DNA of 39,594 nucleotides from Paenibacillus alginolyticus DSM 5050 = NBRC 15375. GTDB taxonomy: Bacteria > Bacillota > Bacilli > Paenibacillales > NBRC-103111. Below the pieces are notes generated by a model, which was not told where the DNA came from, made no database searches, and saw nothing but the letters and a program-made list of their open reading frames with translations. The translations under genes and the position numbers were made by a program. This document shows positions 16,016 through 24,529 of the stretch, piece after piece; the first letter of the stretch is position 1; every line of letters starts with the position of its first letter. The DNA lies in the NCBI RefSeq assembly GCF_000422905.1, contig NZ_AUGY01000078.1, positions 1 to 39,594 on the forward strand, read 5' to 3'.

Positions 16016-17143
16016 ATGGATGAGAGTCATAAAATGCAGATAAAGAACAATTATTTTCGTGTGCGTGCGAATATGGTGTATATGATGACCAATAATGAAG
16101 TAATGAATCAAATCATTGCCTTTTACATGGACATGAATGGAATGCTCACCTTTGTGGGTTCCTACCCAACTTATGGTAGAGGTACTGGTATAAAAAAAGT
16201 TTCCACTGCAACAGCAAACGATGGCATTGACCCCTTAACGTCACAAGGCGCCCTAACTTTGTCCCGTGATGGACGTTTCCTACTTGCAGTTAACGCAGGC
16301 AGCCATAGTATCAGTAGTTTCATCATAACCGACAGCGGAGCACCCGTTCTAGTAGATGTAAAGCCATCAGGAGGTGCCCAGCCCAATAGCATAGGTATGT
16401 TTGGCAATCTTCTCTATGTTTCCAATGTAGGTAATGCAGCAAACAATTTTGCATCAAATATCACTGGTTTTCACATAAGTGATAACGGAAGCCTTACTCC
16501 TATTTCCGGATCCACCCATTCTCTCAGTACTTTCAATGCACAGCCGGCACAGGTTCTCTTCACTCCAGATGGCAGCAAAATTGTTGTCACCGAGTTTACA
16601 TCAAACCATATCAGTGTATTCCATGTAAATAAAAATGGTACGGTTACAGGACCAATCGTTAATGATTCTTACGGTCAAGGACCGTTGGGCGCTTATTTTC
16701 TATCCTCTGGAATCCTCTTAGTTACAGAAGCAGGTTCAAATTCACTGTCATCTTATTCATTGAGCAACGATGGTATCCTTCATGTGATCAGCGGCTCTGT
16801 ACCAAACGGATATAAGACTGCTTGTTGGGTTGTAACAACGAGGGATGAACGTTTTGCCTACATTACCAACACCTTAAGTGGCACCATCTCAACCTACCAA
16901 ATCGATCCTAATGGAGCACTGTCGGTGGTAAGGCATATTACCAGTACACCGCCGGATACAGCACCAGGTACTCCGATGGATGTTGGAGTGAGTAGAGATG
17001 GACGGCATTTTTACACCCTTAACGGAAATCAAGGTACAGTATCCGTATTTAATATCCAAAATGATGGTAGTCTAGTAAGAATGCAGGTTGCTGCATGGAC
17101 CAACTTTCCTTACTTTGGGTCGCAAGGATTAGCTGTTCTTTGA
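16016..17143 (+). CDS. Lactonase-like seven-bladed beta-propeller protein
   Basis: 375 residues of the 6-phosphogluconolactonase/YVTN-type propeller family. Repeated blade cores are visible: GALTLSRDGRFLLAVNAGSH, PAQVLFTPDGSKIVVTEFTS, VVTTRDERFAYITNTLSG and MDVGVSRDGRHFYTLNGNQG. Secreted relatives start with a signal peptide; here the first 20 residues (MDESHKMQIKNNYF…) have none, so the protein is either cytosolic or has lost its export signal. The start is uncertain: 16016, 16034 and 16073 are all possible ATGs and none has a strong ribosome binding site. Function is unknown; the lactonase label is by family only. Confidence 0.75.
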   Translation: MDESHKMQIKNNYFRVRANMVYMMTNNEVMNQIIAFYMDMNGMLTFVGSYPTYGRGTGIKKVSTATANDGIDPLTSQGALTLSRDGRFLLAVNAGSHSISSFIITDSGAPVLVDVKPSGGAQPNSIGMFGNLLYVSNVGNAANNFASNITGFHISDNGSLTPISGSTHSLSTFNAQPAQVLFTPDGSKIVVTEFTSNHISVFHVNKNGTVTGPIVNDSYGQGPLGAYFLSSGILLVTEAGSNSLSSYSLSNDGILHVISGSVPNGYKTACWVVTTRDERFAYITNTLSGTISTYQIDPNGALSVVRHITSTPPDTAPGTPMDVGVSRDGRHFYTLNGNQGTVSVFNIQNDGSLVRMQVAAWTNFPYFGSQGLAVL

Positions 17144-17206
17144 CGGGTGTGTGTGGGCTACCCGGTGCCGAACAAACCCAACAATCATTCCGAGGGTCGG
17201 TAAATG

Positions 17207-17280
17207 AGAGTTCAATATACAACAGTTAAAGCAGACGGCCCATTGGGTCGGCTGTGTTTGCTTATTAAGGCAGTTAATCG
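17207..17280 (+). repeat. Gene-associated structured repeat, divergent copy
   Basis: GAGTTCAATATACAACAGTT, then a GCAGACGGCC…GGTCGGCTGT hairpin and the end element TTAAGGCAGTTAATC. It lies 63 bases after the propeller gene. Confidence 0.45.
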
Positions 17281-17300
17281 AGAGTCGTAAGGCAAAATAA

Positions 17301-17321
17301 AAAGCACCACTTAGGTGCTTT
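17301..17321 (-). terminator. Terminator of the PadR-ABC operon
   Basis: AAAGCACC-ACTTA-GGTGCTTT; on the minus strand followed by TTATTTT. It lies about 115 bases beyond the permease stop codon. Confidence 0.7.
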
Positions 17322-17436
17322 AAGCTGCGCTGATATTTCAGCACTTGGGGCTGCGCTAGGATTTATTTGAGAATCTTCGTAATAAGTGCTTCACGATTTA
17401 TTTCGTCGGATTCCGTTGGATTTTGCGCGTCTTTTT

Positions 17437-18204
17437 TCACACCCGATTTTTATACACCCTCATTGCAAAGAAATAGGCTACTAACAAAATCCCGACGCAC
17501 CACGCAAGAGCGATCCATATATCATTGCCCACCGGCTGATCTGCCAGTAGCGCACGGATGGCGTTCACGATCGAGGTCACCGGCTGGTTTTCGGCAAAGG
17601 CGCGAACGACCGACGGCATCGACTCAGTCGGCACAAACGCCGAGCTGATAAACGGCAGGAAAATAAGTGGATAGGAAAACGCGCTTGCACCTTCAATCGT
17701 TTTTGCGGACAGTCCGGAAATCGCCGCTACCCAAGTTAAGGCCAGCGTAAACAACGCGAGTATGCCGGCTACGGCAAGCCATGGCAGTATTTCCGCGGAC
17801 GAACGAAAACCCATAACGAGCGCTACGAGAATGATGACGATCACCGAAATAGCGTTGGACACCAGAGAGGTCAGCACATGCCCCCAAAGCAAGGCGGAAC
17901 GTGAAATCGGCATGGTGTGAAACCGCTCGAATATGCCCCGCTGCTTATCCATAAACAGGCGGTAAGCCGTATAGGCTATTCCGCTTGCGATCGCCATAAG
18001 CAGTATGCCTGGCAACAGGTAATTCACATAGTTATCCGTTCCGGTTTGAATGGCACCGCCTAACACATAGACGAACAGCAGCATCATCGCAATTGGAGTG
18101 ATGCAGACCGTGATGATGGTGTCCATACTGCGGAAAATATGGCGCATGGAACGACCAAGCATAACGCTAATATCAGTGAAGAAATGATTCTTTGCCGTCT
18201 CCAT
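17437..18204 (-). CDS. ABC-2 type transporter permease (DrrB-like)
   Basis: 255 residues with six hydrophobic segments and the ABC-2 signature near FSYPLIFLPFISSAFVPTES and ENQPVTSIVNAIRALLA, typical of DrrB/NodJ-type drug or lipid exporters. Its ATG follows the TAA of the ATPase gene without a gap, so the two are translationally coupled. Together they form an exporter with two ATPases and two permeases. Last gene of the four-gene operon. The cargo may be a hydrophobic antibiotic or lipid; no specific evidence. Confidence 0.92.
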   Translation of the reverse strand: METAKNHFFTDISVMLGRSMRHIFRSMDTIITVCITPIAMMLLFVYVLGGAIQTGTDNYVNYLLPGILLMAIASGIAYTAYRLFMDKQRGIFERFHTMPISRSALLWGHVLTSLVSNAISVIVIILVALVMGFRSSAEILPWLAVAGILALFTLALTWVAAISGLSAKTIEGASAFSYPLIFLPFISSAFVPTESMPSVVRAFAENQPVTSIVNAIRALLADQPVGNDIWIALAWCVGILLVAYFFAMRVYKNRV

Positions 18205-18966
18205 TTACTTTCCCTCCTTTTTGCCGACGATTGCGAGGAATATCTCCTCTAATGTCGGCTGTTTTTCAACATACTCCACCTTTGCGGATGGGAACAGCTT
18301 TTTTAGATCCGAGAGTGTGCCGCTGGCGATAATCTTACCCTCATGCAGAATAGCAATTCGGTCGGCAAGCTGCTCAGCTTCCTCCAAATACTGCGTGGTC
18401 AGGAGCACCGTCGTACCGCCGTCGGCAAGCTCCTTGACAATCTTCCAAACCTCGATGCGTGCCTCGGGGTCAAGCCCAGTGGTCGGTTCGTCGAGGAAAA
18501 TGATCTGCGGTTTTCCCACAAGGCTCAAGGCGATGTCGAGTCTGCGGCGCATACCACCCGAATAAGTAGACGCCCTGCGGTCGGCGGCGTCTGTCAAGCC
18601 GAAGCGTATAAGCAAGTCGTCCGCAACCTGACGCGGATTTTTGAGGTATCGCAGCTTGGCAATCATAATCAGATTTTCCCGTCCGGTCAAAATTTCGTCC
18701 ACGGCGGCAAATTGCCCGGTCAGGCTGATTGCCTGCCGCACATTCTCGGGTTTTGACGCAACATCGAATCCGTTTACGATGGCGGTTCCGCTGTCTTGTT
18801 TGAGCAGGGTAGTGAGGATTTTGACTACCGTTGTCTTGCCAGCCCCGTTGGAACCGAGCAGGGCGAAAATACTACCCTTTTCCACCTCGAAATCTACGCC
18901 CTTTAAGACTTGAAGCTGCTTGTAGGACTTTTGCAGGCCAACCACTTTAATTGATGTGTTTTGCAT
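18205..18966 (-). CDS. ABC transporter ATP-binding protein (DrrA-like)
   Basis: 253 residues from the ATG at 18966, with GGAGGGG eight bases upstream; a longer frame to 19032 would overlap the upstream gene and lacks a site. Walker A GSNGAGKT (38-45), signature YSGGMRRRLDIA (near 135-146), Walker B IIFLDEPTTGLD (155-166) and the H-loop replaced by Q (LLTTQYLEEAE), as usual in DrrA-type proteins. The C-terminal KVEYVEKQPTLEEIFLAIVG is the DrrA-like tail. It energises the coupled permease; it sits 13 bp after the pentapeptide gene. Confidence 0.94.
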   Translation of the reverse strand: MQNTSIKVVGLQKSYKQLQVLKGVDFEVEKGSIFALLGSNGAGKTTVVKILTTLLKQDSGTAIVNGFDVASKPENVRQAISLTGQFAAVDEILTGRENLIMIAKLRYLKNPRQVADDLLIRFGLTDAADRRASTYSGGMRRRLDIALSLVGKPQIIFLDEPTTGLDPEARIEVWKIVKELADGGTTVLLTTQYLEEAEQLADRIAILHEGKIIASGTLSDLKKLFPSAKVEYVEKQPTLEEIFLAIVGKKEGK

Positions 18967-18979
18967 AAAATTCCCCTCC

Positions 18980-19846
18980 TTATCGAACAGTAACCTTAGA
19001 CAAATCGGCTCCCATGCCCTTAAGAGAGGCATAAGTCAACTTATCCATCAATGCTCCGTCAAAGCAGATGGTTTTGATGGAACGGTAATACTTATTGGTC
19101 AACGAAAAGAACGCCTGAAAAGATACATTCTTGAGTGTAGCGCCCCTAAACGAAGCTTCGGTTAATGCTGACTTGTCAAACTTAACGCCGATAAAGGTTT
19201 GCCCGTCAAAACGTTGCCCGCTCAGGTCGCAATATTTGAAGTCCACGCCGTCAAAGATACAACCTTCAAAGATTGTTTTTCTAAGATCGGTCTTATTTAG
19301 CGTGACGTCGGTCAGTTTTATGCCTGTGAATTTTGCTCCGTCCAGCCCCGAAGTGCTGAAGTTAGTGCGTACAAGGATCGATTCATTAAAGCTCGCGTTT
19401 GAAAGATCTAGGGAGGTAAAGCTACAGTCAGTCAAATTCGCGCCGTCAAATTTGGCTTCACGTGCGTCGCTGGCCTTAAACGAACTACCGGTCAAGTCTG
19501 CACCCAAAAAGTCGGAACCGCGTAACGCACTAGCATTAAATTGACCTTTATGCGCAGTAACGCCCGCAAAGTCGCTCATTGGCAGGTTGCTCGCGCTAAA
19601 GTTTGTCACGACTTGCCGCTCCAACGAGCGGGAGAGGTTTGCGACCTCCAGAATCGTTTGTTCGATGTCGCCGATGCTTTCAATCGTCATATTAAACGCT
19701 GTTTCATCGTCTTTGCCCTCGGCTTTGAGTTCACGATATCGCTCTTGCAAATCGGTGTGGAGGTCCGCCTTTAATTCGGTGACGCTTTTTACCCCATCGT
19801 ATGTCGTGAAAACGCCGTTCAAATAGTTCGTCAATTTCGGATTCAT
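18980..19846 (-). CDS. HAAS-domain / pentapeptide-repeat protein
   Basis: 288 residues. Residues 1-75 form an alpha-helical domain (LKADLHTDLQERYRELKAEG, DDETAFNMTIESIGD) of the HAAS / permease-prefix type, a family known to sit beside PadR regulators. From about 90 to 245 it has pentapeptide repeats of the A(D/N)Lxx/F type (GSDFLGADLTGSSFKASDA, GANLTDCSFTSLDLSNASF), predicting a right-handed quadrilateral beta-helix. No membrane helix. AAAGGAGA precedes the ATG by nine bases. It lies between the PadR gene and the ABC exporter. Known pentapeptide proteins of the Qnr/MfpA type protect gyrase; a self-protection role beside an exporter is possible but unproven. Confidence 0.85.
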   Translation of the reverse strand: MNPKLTNYLNGVFTTYDGVKSVTELKADLHTDLQERYRELKAEGKDDETAFNMTIESIGDIEQTILEVANLSRSLERQVVTNFSASNLPMSDFAGVTAHKGQFNASALRGSDFLGADLTGSSFKASDAREAKFDGANLTDCSFTSLDLSNASFNESILVRTNFSTSGLDGAKFTGIKLTDVTLNKTDLRKTIFEGCIFDGVDFKYCDLSGQRFDGQTFIGVKFDKSALTEASFRGATLKNVSFQAFFSLTNKYYRSIKTICFDGALMDKLTYASLKGMGADLSKVTVR

Positions 19847-19861
19847 CTTATCAAATCTCCT

Positions 19862-20191
19862 TTATAATAAATTTTCTAGCACGCGTTTCGAATACTCCCA
19901 ATTGCTTTTGTTGCGGGCGTAAGTATCCTTGCCTTTTTCAGTAATCCTAAAATACTTGCGCCTTCCGCCCTGAGACTCATCGCCCCAATACCACTCGATA
20001 TCGCCGTCTGATTCAAGCCGCCGGACGCTAGAGTACATCGTGGCTTCCTTTAATTCATATTCGCCGCCCGAGCGCTCGGCGATCAATTTGACAACTTCGT
20101 AGCCGTAGCGGTCAGCTTCGGATAAGAGCCTTAAAATCATCGTATCGGTATGTCCGCGCAGCAGGTCGGATGTAATTTTGTTCTCGCTCAT
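19862..20191 (-). CDS. PadR-family transcriptional regulator
   Basis: 109 residues with the PadR winged helix: LLRGHTDTMILRLLSEADRYGYEVVKLI, LKEATMYSSVRRLESDGDIE and the wing GGRRKYFRITEKGKDTY. GGAGGTGAT lies just before the ATG. First gene of the operon padR - HAAS/pentapeptide - ATPase - permease (gaps 15, 13 and 0 bp). Its promoter is overlaid by inverted repeats, so autoregulation is likely, as for LmrR-type PadR proteins that sense drugs. Confidence 0.92.
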   Translation of the reverse strand: MSENKITSDLLRGHTDTMILRLLSEADRYGYEVVKLIAERSGGEYELKEATMYSSVRRLESDGDIEWYWGDESQGGRRKYFRITEKGKDTYARNKSNWEYSKRVLENLL

Positions 20192-20211
20192 TTCATCACC
20201 TCCGTGTTTTT

Positions 20212-20240
20212 ATAATACGACACACTACTGTGACTGTCAA
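20212..20240 (-). promoter_or_regulatory. Sigma-A promoter of the PadR-ABC operon
   Basis: On the minus strand TTGACA (20240-20235), exactly 17 bp, then TATTAT (20217-20212). It lies about 20 bp upstream of the padR start. Confidence 0.8.
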
Positions 20241-20263
20241 GGTAGTATTTTAAATAAAATACT
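20224..20263. promoter_or_regulatory. Inverted repeats over the PadR promoter
   Basis: ACTAC (20224-20228) and GTAGT (20242-20246) flank the -35 box; AGTATTTT-AAAT-AAAATACT (20244-20263) is a perfect 8-bp inverted repeat directly upstream. PadR operators are usually inverted repeats spanning the promoter, so these are candidates. Confidence 0.55.
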
Positions 20264-20793
20264 TTGTTTGAAAAAAATATTCATAACGATATCTAACGGA
20301 TTCATTCTCTTTTTTTGTGCGTATAAAGAACACAAATATACCGATGCCCACTCCGACTTATACATCGGTGTAGGTATCGGTATGAATGTAGTAATTTGCG
20401 CAATATTACCCTCAACTTCCGAACGGACCTTGGACCTGAATACCATCTTGCTGTCCTACATGACAATGACTGTATCAACCGCCACCGCGGATAACAAGAG
20501 TTAAGTAATTGTTACATGACTGAAATCTTATTTTCATGTGGCGTTAATAATTCAAGATTATAATAAAAGTCGACCCCCTTTAAAATATAAACTTAGACCC
20601 TCAGCCCGTTGCTGCGGGTCACTTTTTTGCTATTAATCGGCAGCCGCATTGTGTGGGATCAACACATCAGTTACTGCCGATAAACACCATTCTGTGACAA
20701 CTATGTTCAATTCAGAAGGGGAATTTTTCAGTGGTAAAGAGCAAGGCAATGAATTAACATGGAAAAAATATACGCTATAAGCTAGCAGCGAAA
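20264..20793. other. Intergenic region, no convincing gene
   Basis: Open frames here have no ribosome binding site and no recognisable product. An inverted repeat ATACCGAT…ATCGGTAT spans 20339-20384. A terminator lies at 20595-20628 with no obvious gene in front of it, suggesting that a gene was lost. Confidence 0.4.
20595..20628 (+). terminator. Orphan terminator, near-copy of the one at 15785
   Basis: AGACCC-T-CAGC-CCGTT-GCTG-C-GGGTC followed by ACTTTTTT. Apart from one loop-side base and the end of the stem it equals the terminator after the TetR gene. Confidence 0.65.
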
Positions 20794-20924
20794 AGAGGCT
20801 GACTCAAAAGGTTAATAACCTAGCGAGCAGCCTCTATTTTGTTTCGATACGGAGCGAAATCTAACAGGAATTCCTCCAGTTCATTTGGCGTTAACTGCTC
20901 TAAACGGTCAACTAACTGGAAAAC
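20794..20924 (-). repeat. Dispersed repeat, copy 2 (no IS at its edge)
   Basis: Reverse complement of 1296-1430, about 90% identical by eye. Here the frame FQLVDRLEQLTPNELEEFLL, then DFAPYRNKIEAAR-stop, is open. It ends with the GAGGCTG/CAGCCTC terminator on the minus strand. Upstream on the minus strand the sequence continues into CCCTAAATTAGTGGGA, the part replaced by the IS3 element in copy 1. Confidence 0.7.
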
Positions 20925-21067
20925 TCCCACTAATTTAGGGGGGAATCGCTATTTAGCGAGAAAACAACAGAAATAACGGTAGGTTTTCCATGTAGTGCAG
21001 AGTGAAAACAGAGGCAGCCTAAAGATAAATGCCTTATGGGACAGCCCTTTTTCTTTTTCAAGTAAAC

Positions 21068-22618
21068 TTACCATGGAATCGAAAATCTGTGACGCGTACT
21101 TTTCCAATTCAACGTACCCGTCAATACGAGTGAGGCGAAATAGAGAAACAAGGAACAGACGATTGAAGTGATTACGCACCATAACTGCGGCATACCATGG
21201 CTGGCAACATAGTTATAGGTCCAGTGTCCGCATATCGCCATCAGCATCATGCAGATCCCAACCTTGACATAAGGACGAATACTCCAATAAAATCCGATGG
21301 AGCTTGAGATGGAAAAGAAGTTCAGCAGTGTTTGCATCACAATGCCGATACCGATGCCGTACGCAACGCCAATAATACCAAATTGGCTGCCGAACACGAA
21401 GATCGAGACACTCTTGAATGCGGTGGCTATTATGTAATTCCACAGCGTAGCTTTGGCACGGCCGAGCCCGAGCAGAATCGCATGAAGCGGAGCGTCGAAG
21501 TAATGCAGGAAAAACATCGGCGCCAGTATTTTCAGAAGCAATCCTGCTTCCGGCGCTTTATAGACAAGTGTCGTTAGTGGAGTTGCCCACTCGTACAGGA
21601 TAACGGTCGCCGGCGCACCGATCAGGAGTCCCAAGTTCAAAGCTTGATTCATTCGCTCATGTATGAGCAGACTGTTCTTGTTTGCTGCTGCTTCGCCAAT
21701 TGCAGGAATGAGAGCGGTGGACAAGGACTGCGTGATAAAGCTCGGCATGAAGAGCAGCGGAAACGCATAGCCGGCCAGCATACCGAATTGTTTCGTGGCT
21801 AACACCGTGCCGATGCCGGCTAGTGCCAGGCTGGTTGTAATAAGAAGCGGCTGGAAGGTGCTGTATAACGAATGAATGACACCGTGTCCGGTCGTCGGCA
21901 GTCCGATCTGCAGCAGCTCGCCGAGTGTGCTTCTTCCTTGTTTCAGGTGGCTTGCCCAAGTCTCGCCCGGCATCTTCGATTCACCGTATAGCTTATAGCT
22001 TGTTACCAGGAATAGGAGGCTGATCGCTTCGCTGACGACAGATGCAGCCATTGCTCCAGCAGCCGCATAAGCTACGCCGTAAGGCAGCAATAGGTGGACC
22101 AGCGCAAGTACACAGGCGATTTGAACCGTATGCTCCAGTACATCGGAAGCAGCGATGGTCTTCATCTGCTGCATGCCGCGGAAATATCCCTTTAATACGG
22201 CGGAGACAGCGACGATCGGCGCGATCGGCGTAATCGCCAGCATCGCGTAATAAGCGCGTTGGTCGCTTAGCAGAATGGATGCGATCCACTCAGATCCAAG
22301 TAACGATATGGTCGTGAGCGCTACGCTTAAGACGGCCGTGACAGCGAGCGAGACATGTAGGATGCGCCTCACTTTCATCCGTTCACCGCGAGCGTTGGCC
22401 TCTGCGACCAACTTTGAAATTGCCACCGGCAATCCAAGCTCCGTAATCGTAATGACGAGCGGGACGAGCGGATGCGCCATCATCAAAATGCCGATTCCCT
22501 CTGCGCCCAGTACGCGAGCGATATACATGCCGCTGATAAAACCGAGGATACGGTTGATGAAAGCAGCGGCAGACAAGACCAGCGTACCTCTCATGAACGA
22601 TTGCCCGTGTTGTGACAT
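21068..22618 (-). CDS. SpoVB/MurJ-type MOP-superfamily flippase
   Basis: 516 residues and about 14 membrane helices. The start at 22618 (MSQHGQSFMRGTLVLSAAAF) follows AGGAGG by nine bases; a longer frame to 22675 has no site. Family motifs include FINRILGFISGMYIARVLGA, LGLPVAISKLVAEANARGE and an ALxxIGxGxVLATKQFG-like segment in TM7-8. Proteins of this group flip lipid-linked cell-wall or spore-cortex precursors across the membrane; in Bacillus SpoVB acts in spore cortex synthesis. Paenibacillus has several paralogues, so spoVB itself is not certain. It stands alone. Confidence 0.88.
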   Translation of the reverse strand: MSQHGQSFMRGTLVLSAAAFINRILGFISGMYIARVLGAEGIGILMMAHPLVPLVITITELGLPVAISKLVAEANARGERMKVRRILHVSLAVTAVLSVALTTISLLGSEWIASILLSDQRAYYAMLAITPIAPIVAVSAVLKGYFRGMQQMKTIAASDVLEHTVQIACVLALVHLLLPYGVAYAAAGAMAASVVSEAISLLFLVTSYKLYGESKMPGETWASHLKQGRSTLGELLQIGLPTTGHGVIHSLYSTFQPLLITTSLALAGIGTVLATKQFGMLAGYAFPLLFMPSFITQSLSTALIPAIGEAAANKNSLLIHERMNQALNLGLLIGAPATVILYEWATPLTTLVYKAPEAGLLLKILAPMFFLHYFDAPLHAILLGLGRAKATLWNYIIATAFKSVSIFVFGSQFGIIGVAYGIGIGIVMQTLLNFFSISSSIGFYWSIRPYVKVGICMMLMAICGHWTYNYVASHGMPQLWCVITSIVCSLFLYFASLVLTGTLNWKSTRHRFSIPW

Positions 22619-22943
22619 GACTTGTGTCCTCCTGTTTATCGAATACTTAAATGTATTCAAAAATTGGAAAAGCATGCGAACAAGCCGTTGTTGATGTCAT
22701 TATTGGACATGTGGTGGCGCATACGGCGCGGCGGATTTTTCTATTTAACTTTTCTTTTCGGCGATAGTGTTCTATTGTTGTGCAGGAGCTGCTTAGACGG
22801 CTCTTTTTTATTTATTGTACAAACGAGCAGCATAGTTTAATCGCTTCACGAATATTTCAAGTATTGAGTACCAAATTTCCCGTTATTACCAATTAAAAAT
22901 AACTGTTAGAATTGATTGATTTTGGGAGAAGGGGGAGAACATC
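22619..22943. other. Divergent intergenic region between flippase and lipoprotein genes
   Basis: No gene seen. GAGC-TGCTTAGACG-GCTC followed by six T at about 22786-22810 could be a weak terminator on the plus strand. No consensus promoter is clear on either strand. Confidence 0.35.
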
Positions 22944-24413
22944 GTGAAGAGACAAGGTCTTATTTTTATTATGTTATTTTTAGTGCTCTCGTTGTCAGCT
23001 TGTTTGTCGTCAAAAATCGCTTTAAACACGCCGAATCCATCGGAACCGCCATCAACGTCTGCACCAGAAATCACGCCTACGCCCCCACCCATACCCGCGC
23101 CATCGCCCTCAGATTCACCGCTCGCGGTGTCGCCAACACCTTCAGCAAGTCAAGCACCTGCATTTGATCCCCCAGTACACTTCGATTATCCAGATGCAGT
23201 ACGTGGAATTTATGTAACAGGTTGGTCAGCTGGGGGAGGCCATATGTCTAAACTTCTTTCACTTGTTGATAACACAGACCTAAATGCAATGGTTATAGAT
23301 ATAAAGGATGATGACGGCAATATCACATTTAAACCTGAGGGCAAATTTGCAGAATTTGGCCAACCATACATAAAAGATCCCCAAGCACTCATGAAAACTC
23401 TTGAACAGCATAAAATTTATCCTATCGCACGTATTGTAGCCTTTAAAGATACGGTTTTGGCGAAAAAACGTCCAGATCTCTCTTATTTAGACGGCAACAG
23501 TGTTTGGCGTAATGGAAAAGGTGACGGGTTTATTAACCCATTCCTTCAAGAAACATGGCATTATAATGTTGATGTTGCAAAATTAGCTGCAGAACTTGGG
23601 TTTAAAGAGATCCAATTTGACTATGTTCGATTTCCGGAAGGCTTTGAAAGTAGGGACAAAGTTCTTAAATATTCATTGGGCGATTACAAGGATAAAAAAC
23701 CAGCTAAGTTTGTGCAAGAAGAAAAAGACTATACTGAAGCCTCTAAGAAATATCAAGACGATTTGACTTCTTTACAAATAAAGTTGACAGATGCTGCGAA
23801 TACCTACAATTCAGCAAAAACCGATGAAAATAAAAAAGCAATGGACGATGCTCAAAAGAGCATGTCTGATCTAAAAAAACATGCACCCCAAGCACCGGAT
23901 TTTAGCGATAAAGCACGTATGACACAGCTTCGTGTAGATGCTGTCAGCGACTTTGTCGCATATGCCAGAGAACAACTAAAGCCGTATAAAGTAAAAGTGT
24001 CTGTTGATATCTTCGGATATACGGCTACATTGCCTGAAGCTCCAGGTATCGGTCAGAACTTTAACCGCATTTCTAGCTCAGTAGATGTAATTTCGTCTAT
24101 GATTTATCCAAGTCATTGGTCTAATGGTTATTTCGGAATTCCAAAACCAGATAAAGAGCCCTATAGACTTGTTACCGAGTATATGAAGGCTGAAAAAGAG
24201 AAGTTTGCACAGCTCCAGACTCCCCCCATATCACGTCCTTGGATTCAAGATTTTACAGCAAGCTGGTTAGGTGCTGGCAATTATATTAAATATGGCAAGG
24301 CTGAAGTAGATGCACAAATTAAAGCCTTAAAAGATGCTGGTGTTAATGAATACCTAATCTGGAATGCCAACAATTCCTACACAGAAGGTGTATCCTATAT
24401 ACCAGTTGAATAA
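22944..24413 (+). CDS. Lipoprotein with a putative glycosyl hydrolase (DUF4015-type) barrel
   Basis: 489 residues. Lipoprotein signal with lipobox LSAC, lipid-modified C20. Residues 25-75 are a Pro/Ser/Thr-rich wall linker. The catalytic part starts RGIYVTGWSAGGGHMSKLLS and contains NAMVIDIKDDDGNITF, FKEIQFDYVRFPEG, VSVDIFGYTA and SSMIYPSHWSNGYFG, the signature of the TIM-barrel family PF13200; DYVRFP holds the likely catalytic acid. Unusually, a charged coiled-coil insert of about 70 residues (EEKDYTEASKKYQDDLTSLQ to KKHAPQAP) interrupts the barrel. GTG start with GGGGGAG eight bases upstream. Probably acts on cell-wall or surface glycans outside the membrane. Confidence 0.88.
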   Translation: MKRQGLIFIMLFLVLSLSACLSSKIALNTPNPSEPPSTSAPEITPTPPPIPAPSPSDSPLAVSPTPSASQAPAFDPPVHFDYPDAVRGIYVTGWSAGGGHMSKLLSLVDNTDLNAMVIDIKDDDGNITFKPEGKFAEFGQPYIKDPQALMKTLEQHKIYPIARIVAFKDTVLAKKRPDLSYLDGNSVWRNGKGDGFINPFLQETWHYNVDVAKLAAELGFKEIQFDYVRFPEGFESRDKVLKYSLGDYKDKKPAKFVQEEKDYTEASKKYQDDLTSLQIKLTDAANTYNSAKTDENKKAMDDAQKSMSDLKKHAPQAPDFSDKARMTQLRVDAVSDFVAYAREQLKPYKVKVSVDIFGYTATLPEAPGIGQNFNRISSSVDVISSMIYPSHWSNGYFGIPKPDKEPYRLVTEYMKAEKEKFAQLQTPPISRPWIQDFTASWLGAGNYIKYGKAEVDAQIKALKDAGVNEYLIWNANNSYTEGVSYIPVE

Positions 24414-24424
24414 GACAAAAGCAA

Positions 24425-24451
24425 GGCTGCCGCGGAACCAACCGGGCAGCC
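24425..24451 (+). repeat. GGCTGCC/GGCAGCC hairpin after the lipoprotein gene
   Basis: A 7-bp stem with a 13-base loop, 11 bases after the stop. There is no T-run. It resembles the central hairpin of the gene-associated repeat, without the arms. Confidence 0.5.
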
Positions 24452-24469
24452 AAACTCAATAATATTAAT

Positions 24470-24503
24470 TGAATATATATACATTTATATGTATAATTAT
24501 ACA
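24470..24503 (+). promoter_or_regulatory. Tandem ARG-box-like operators before argC
   Basis: TGAATATATATACA (24470-24483) matches the Bacillota ARG box TGAATWWWWATTCA at 13 of 14 positions. TGTATAATTATACA (24490-24503, perfect palindrome) matches 12 of 14. Their centres are 20 bp apart, as for paired ArgR/AhrC hexamer sites. They lie 27 bp upstream of the argC start. Confidence 0.65.
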
Positions 24504-24529
24504 TACATTTAATGATAAGGGGTGCAAAA

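Noticed and set aside
20178..20504. Plus-strand frame of 108 residues
   Set aside because: It overlaps the padR start, has no ribosome binding site and low-complexity, unfamiliar content.
24460..24510. Riboswitch before argC
   Set aside because: The region is too short and AT-rich, without conserved helices; the symmetry fits ARG boxes better.
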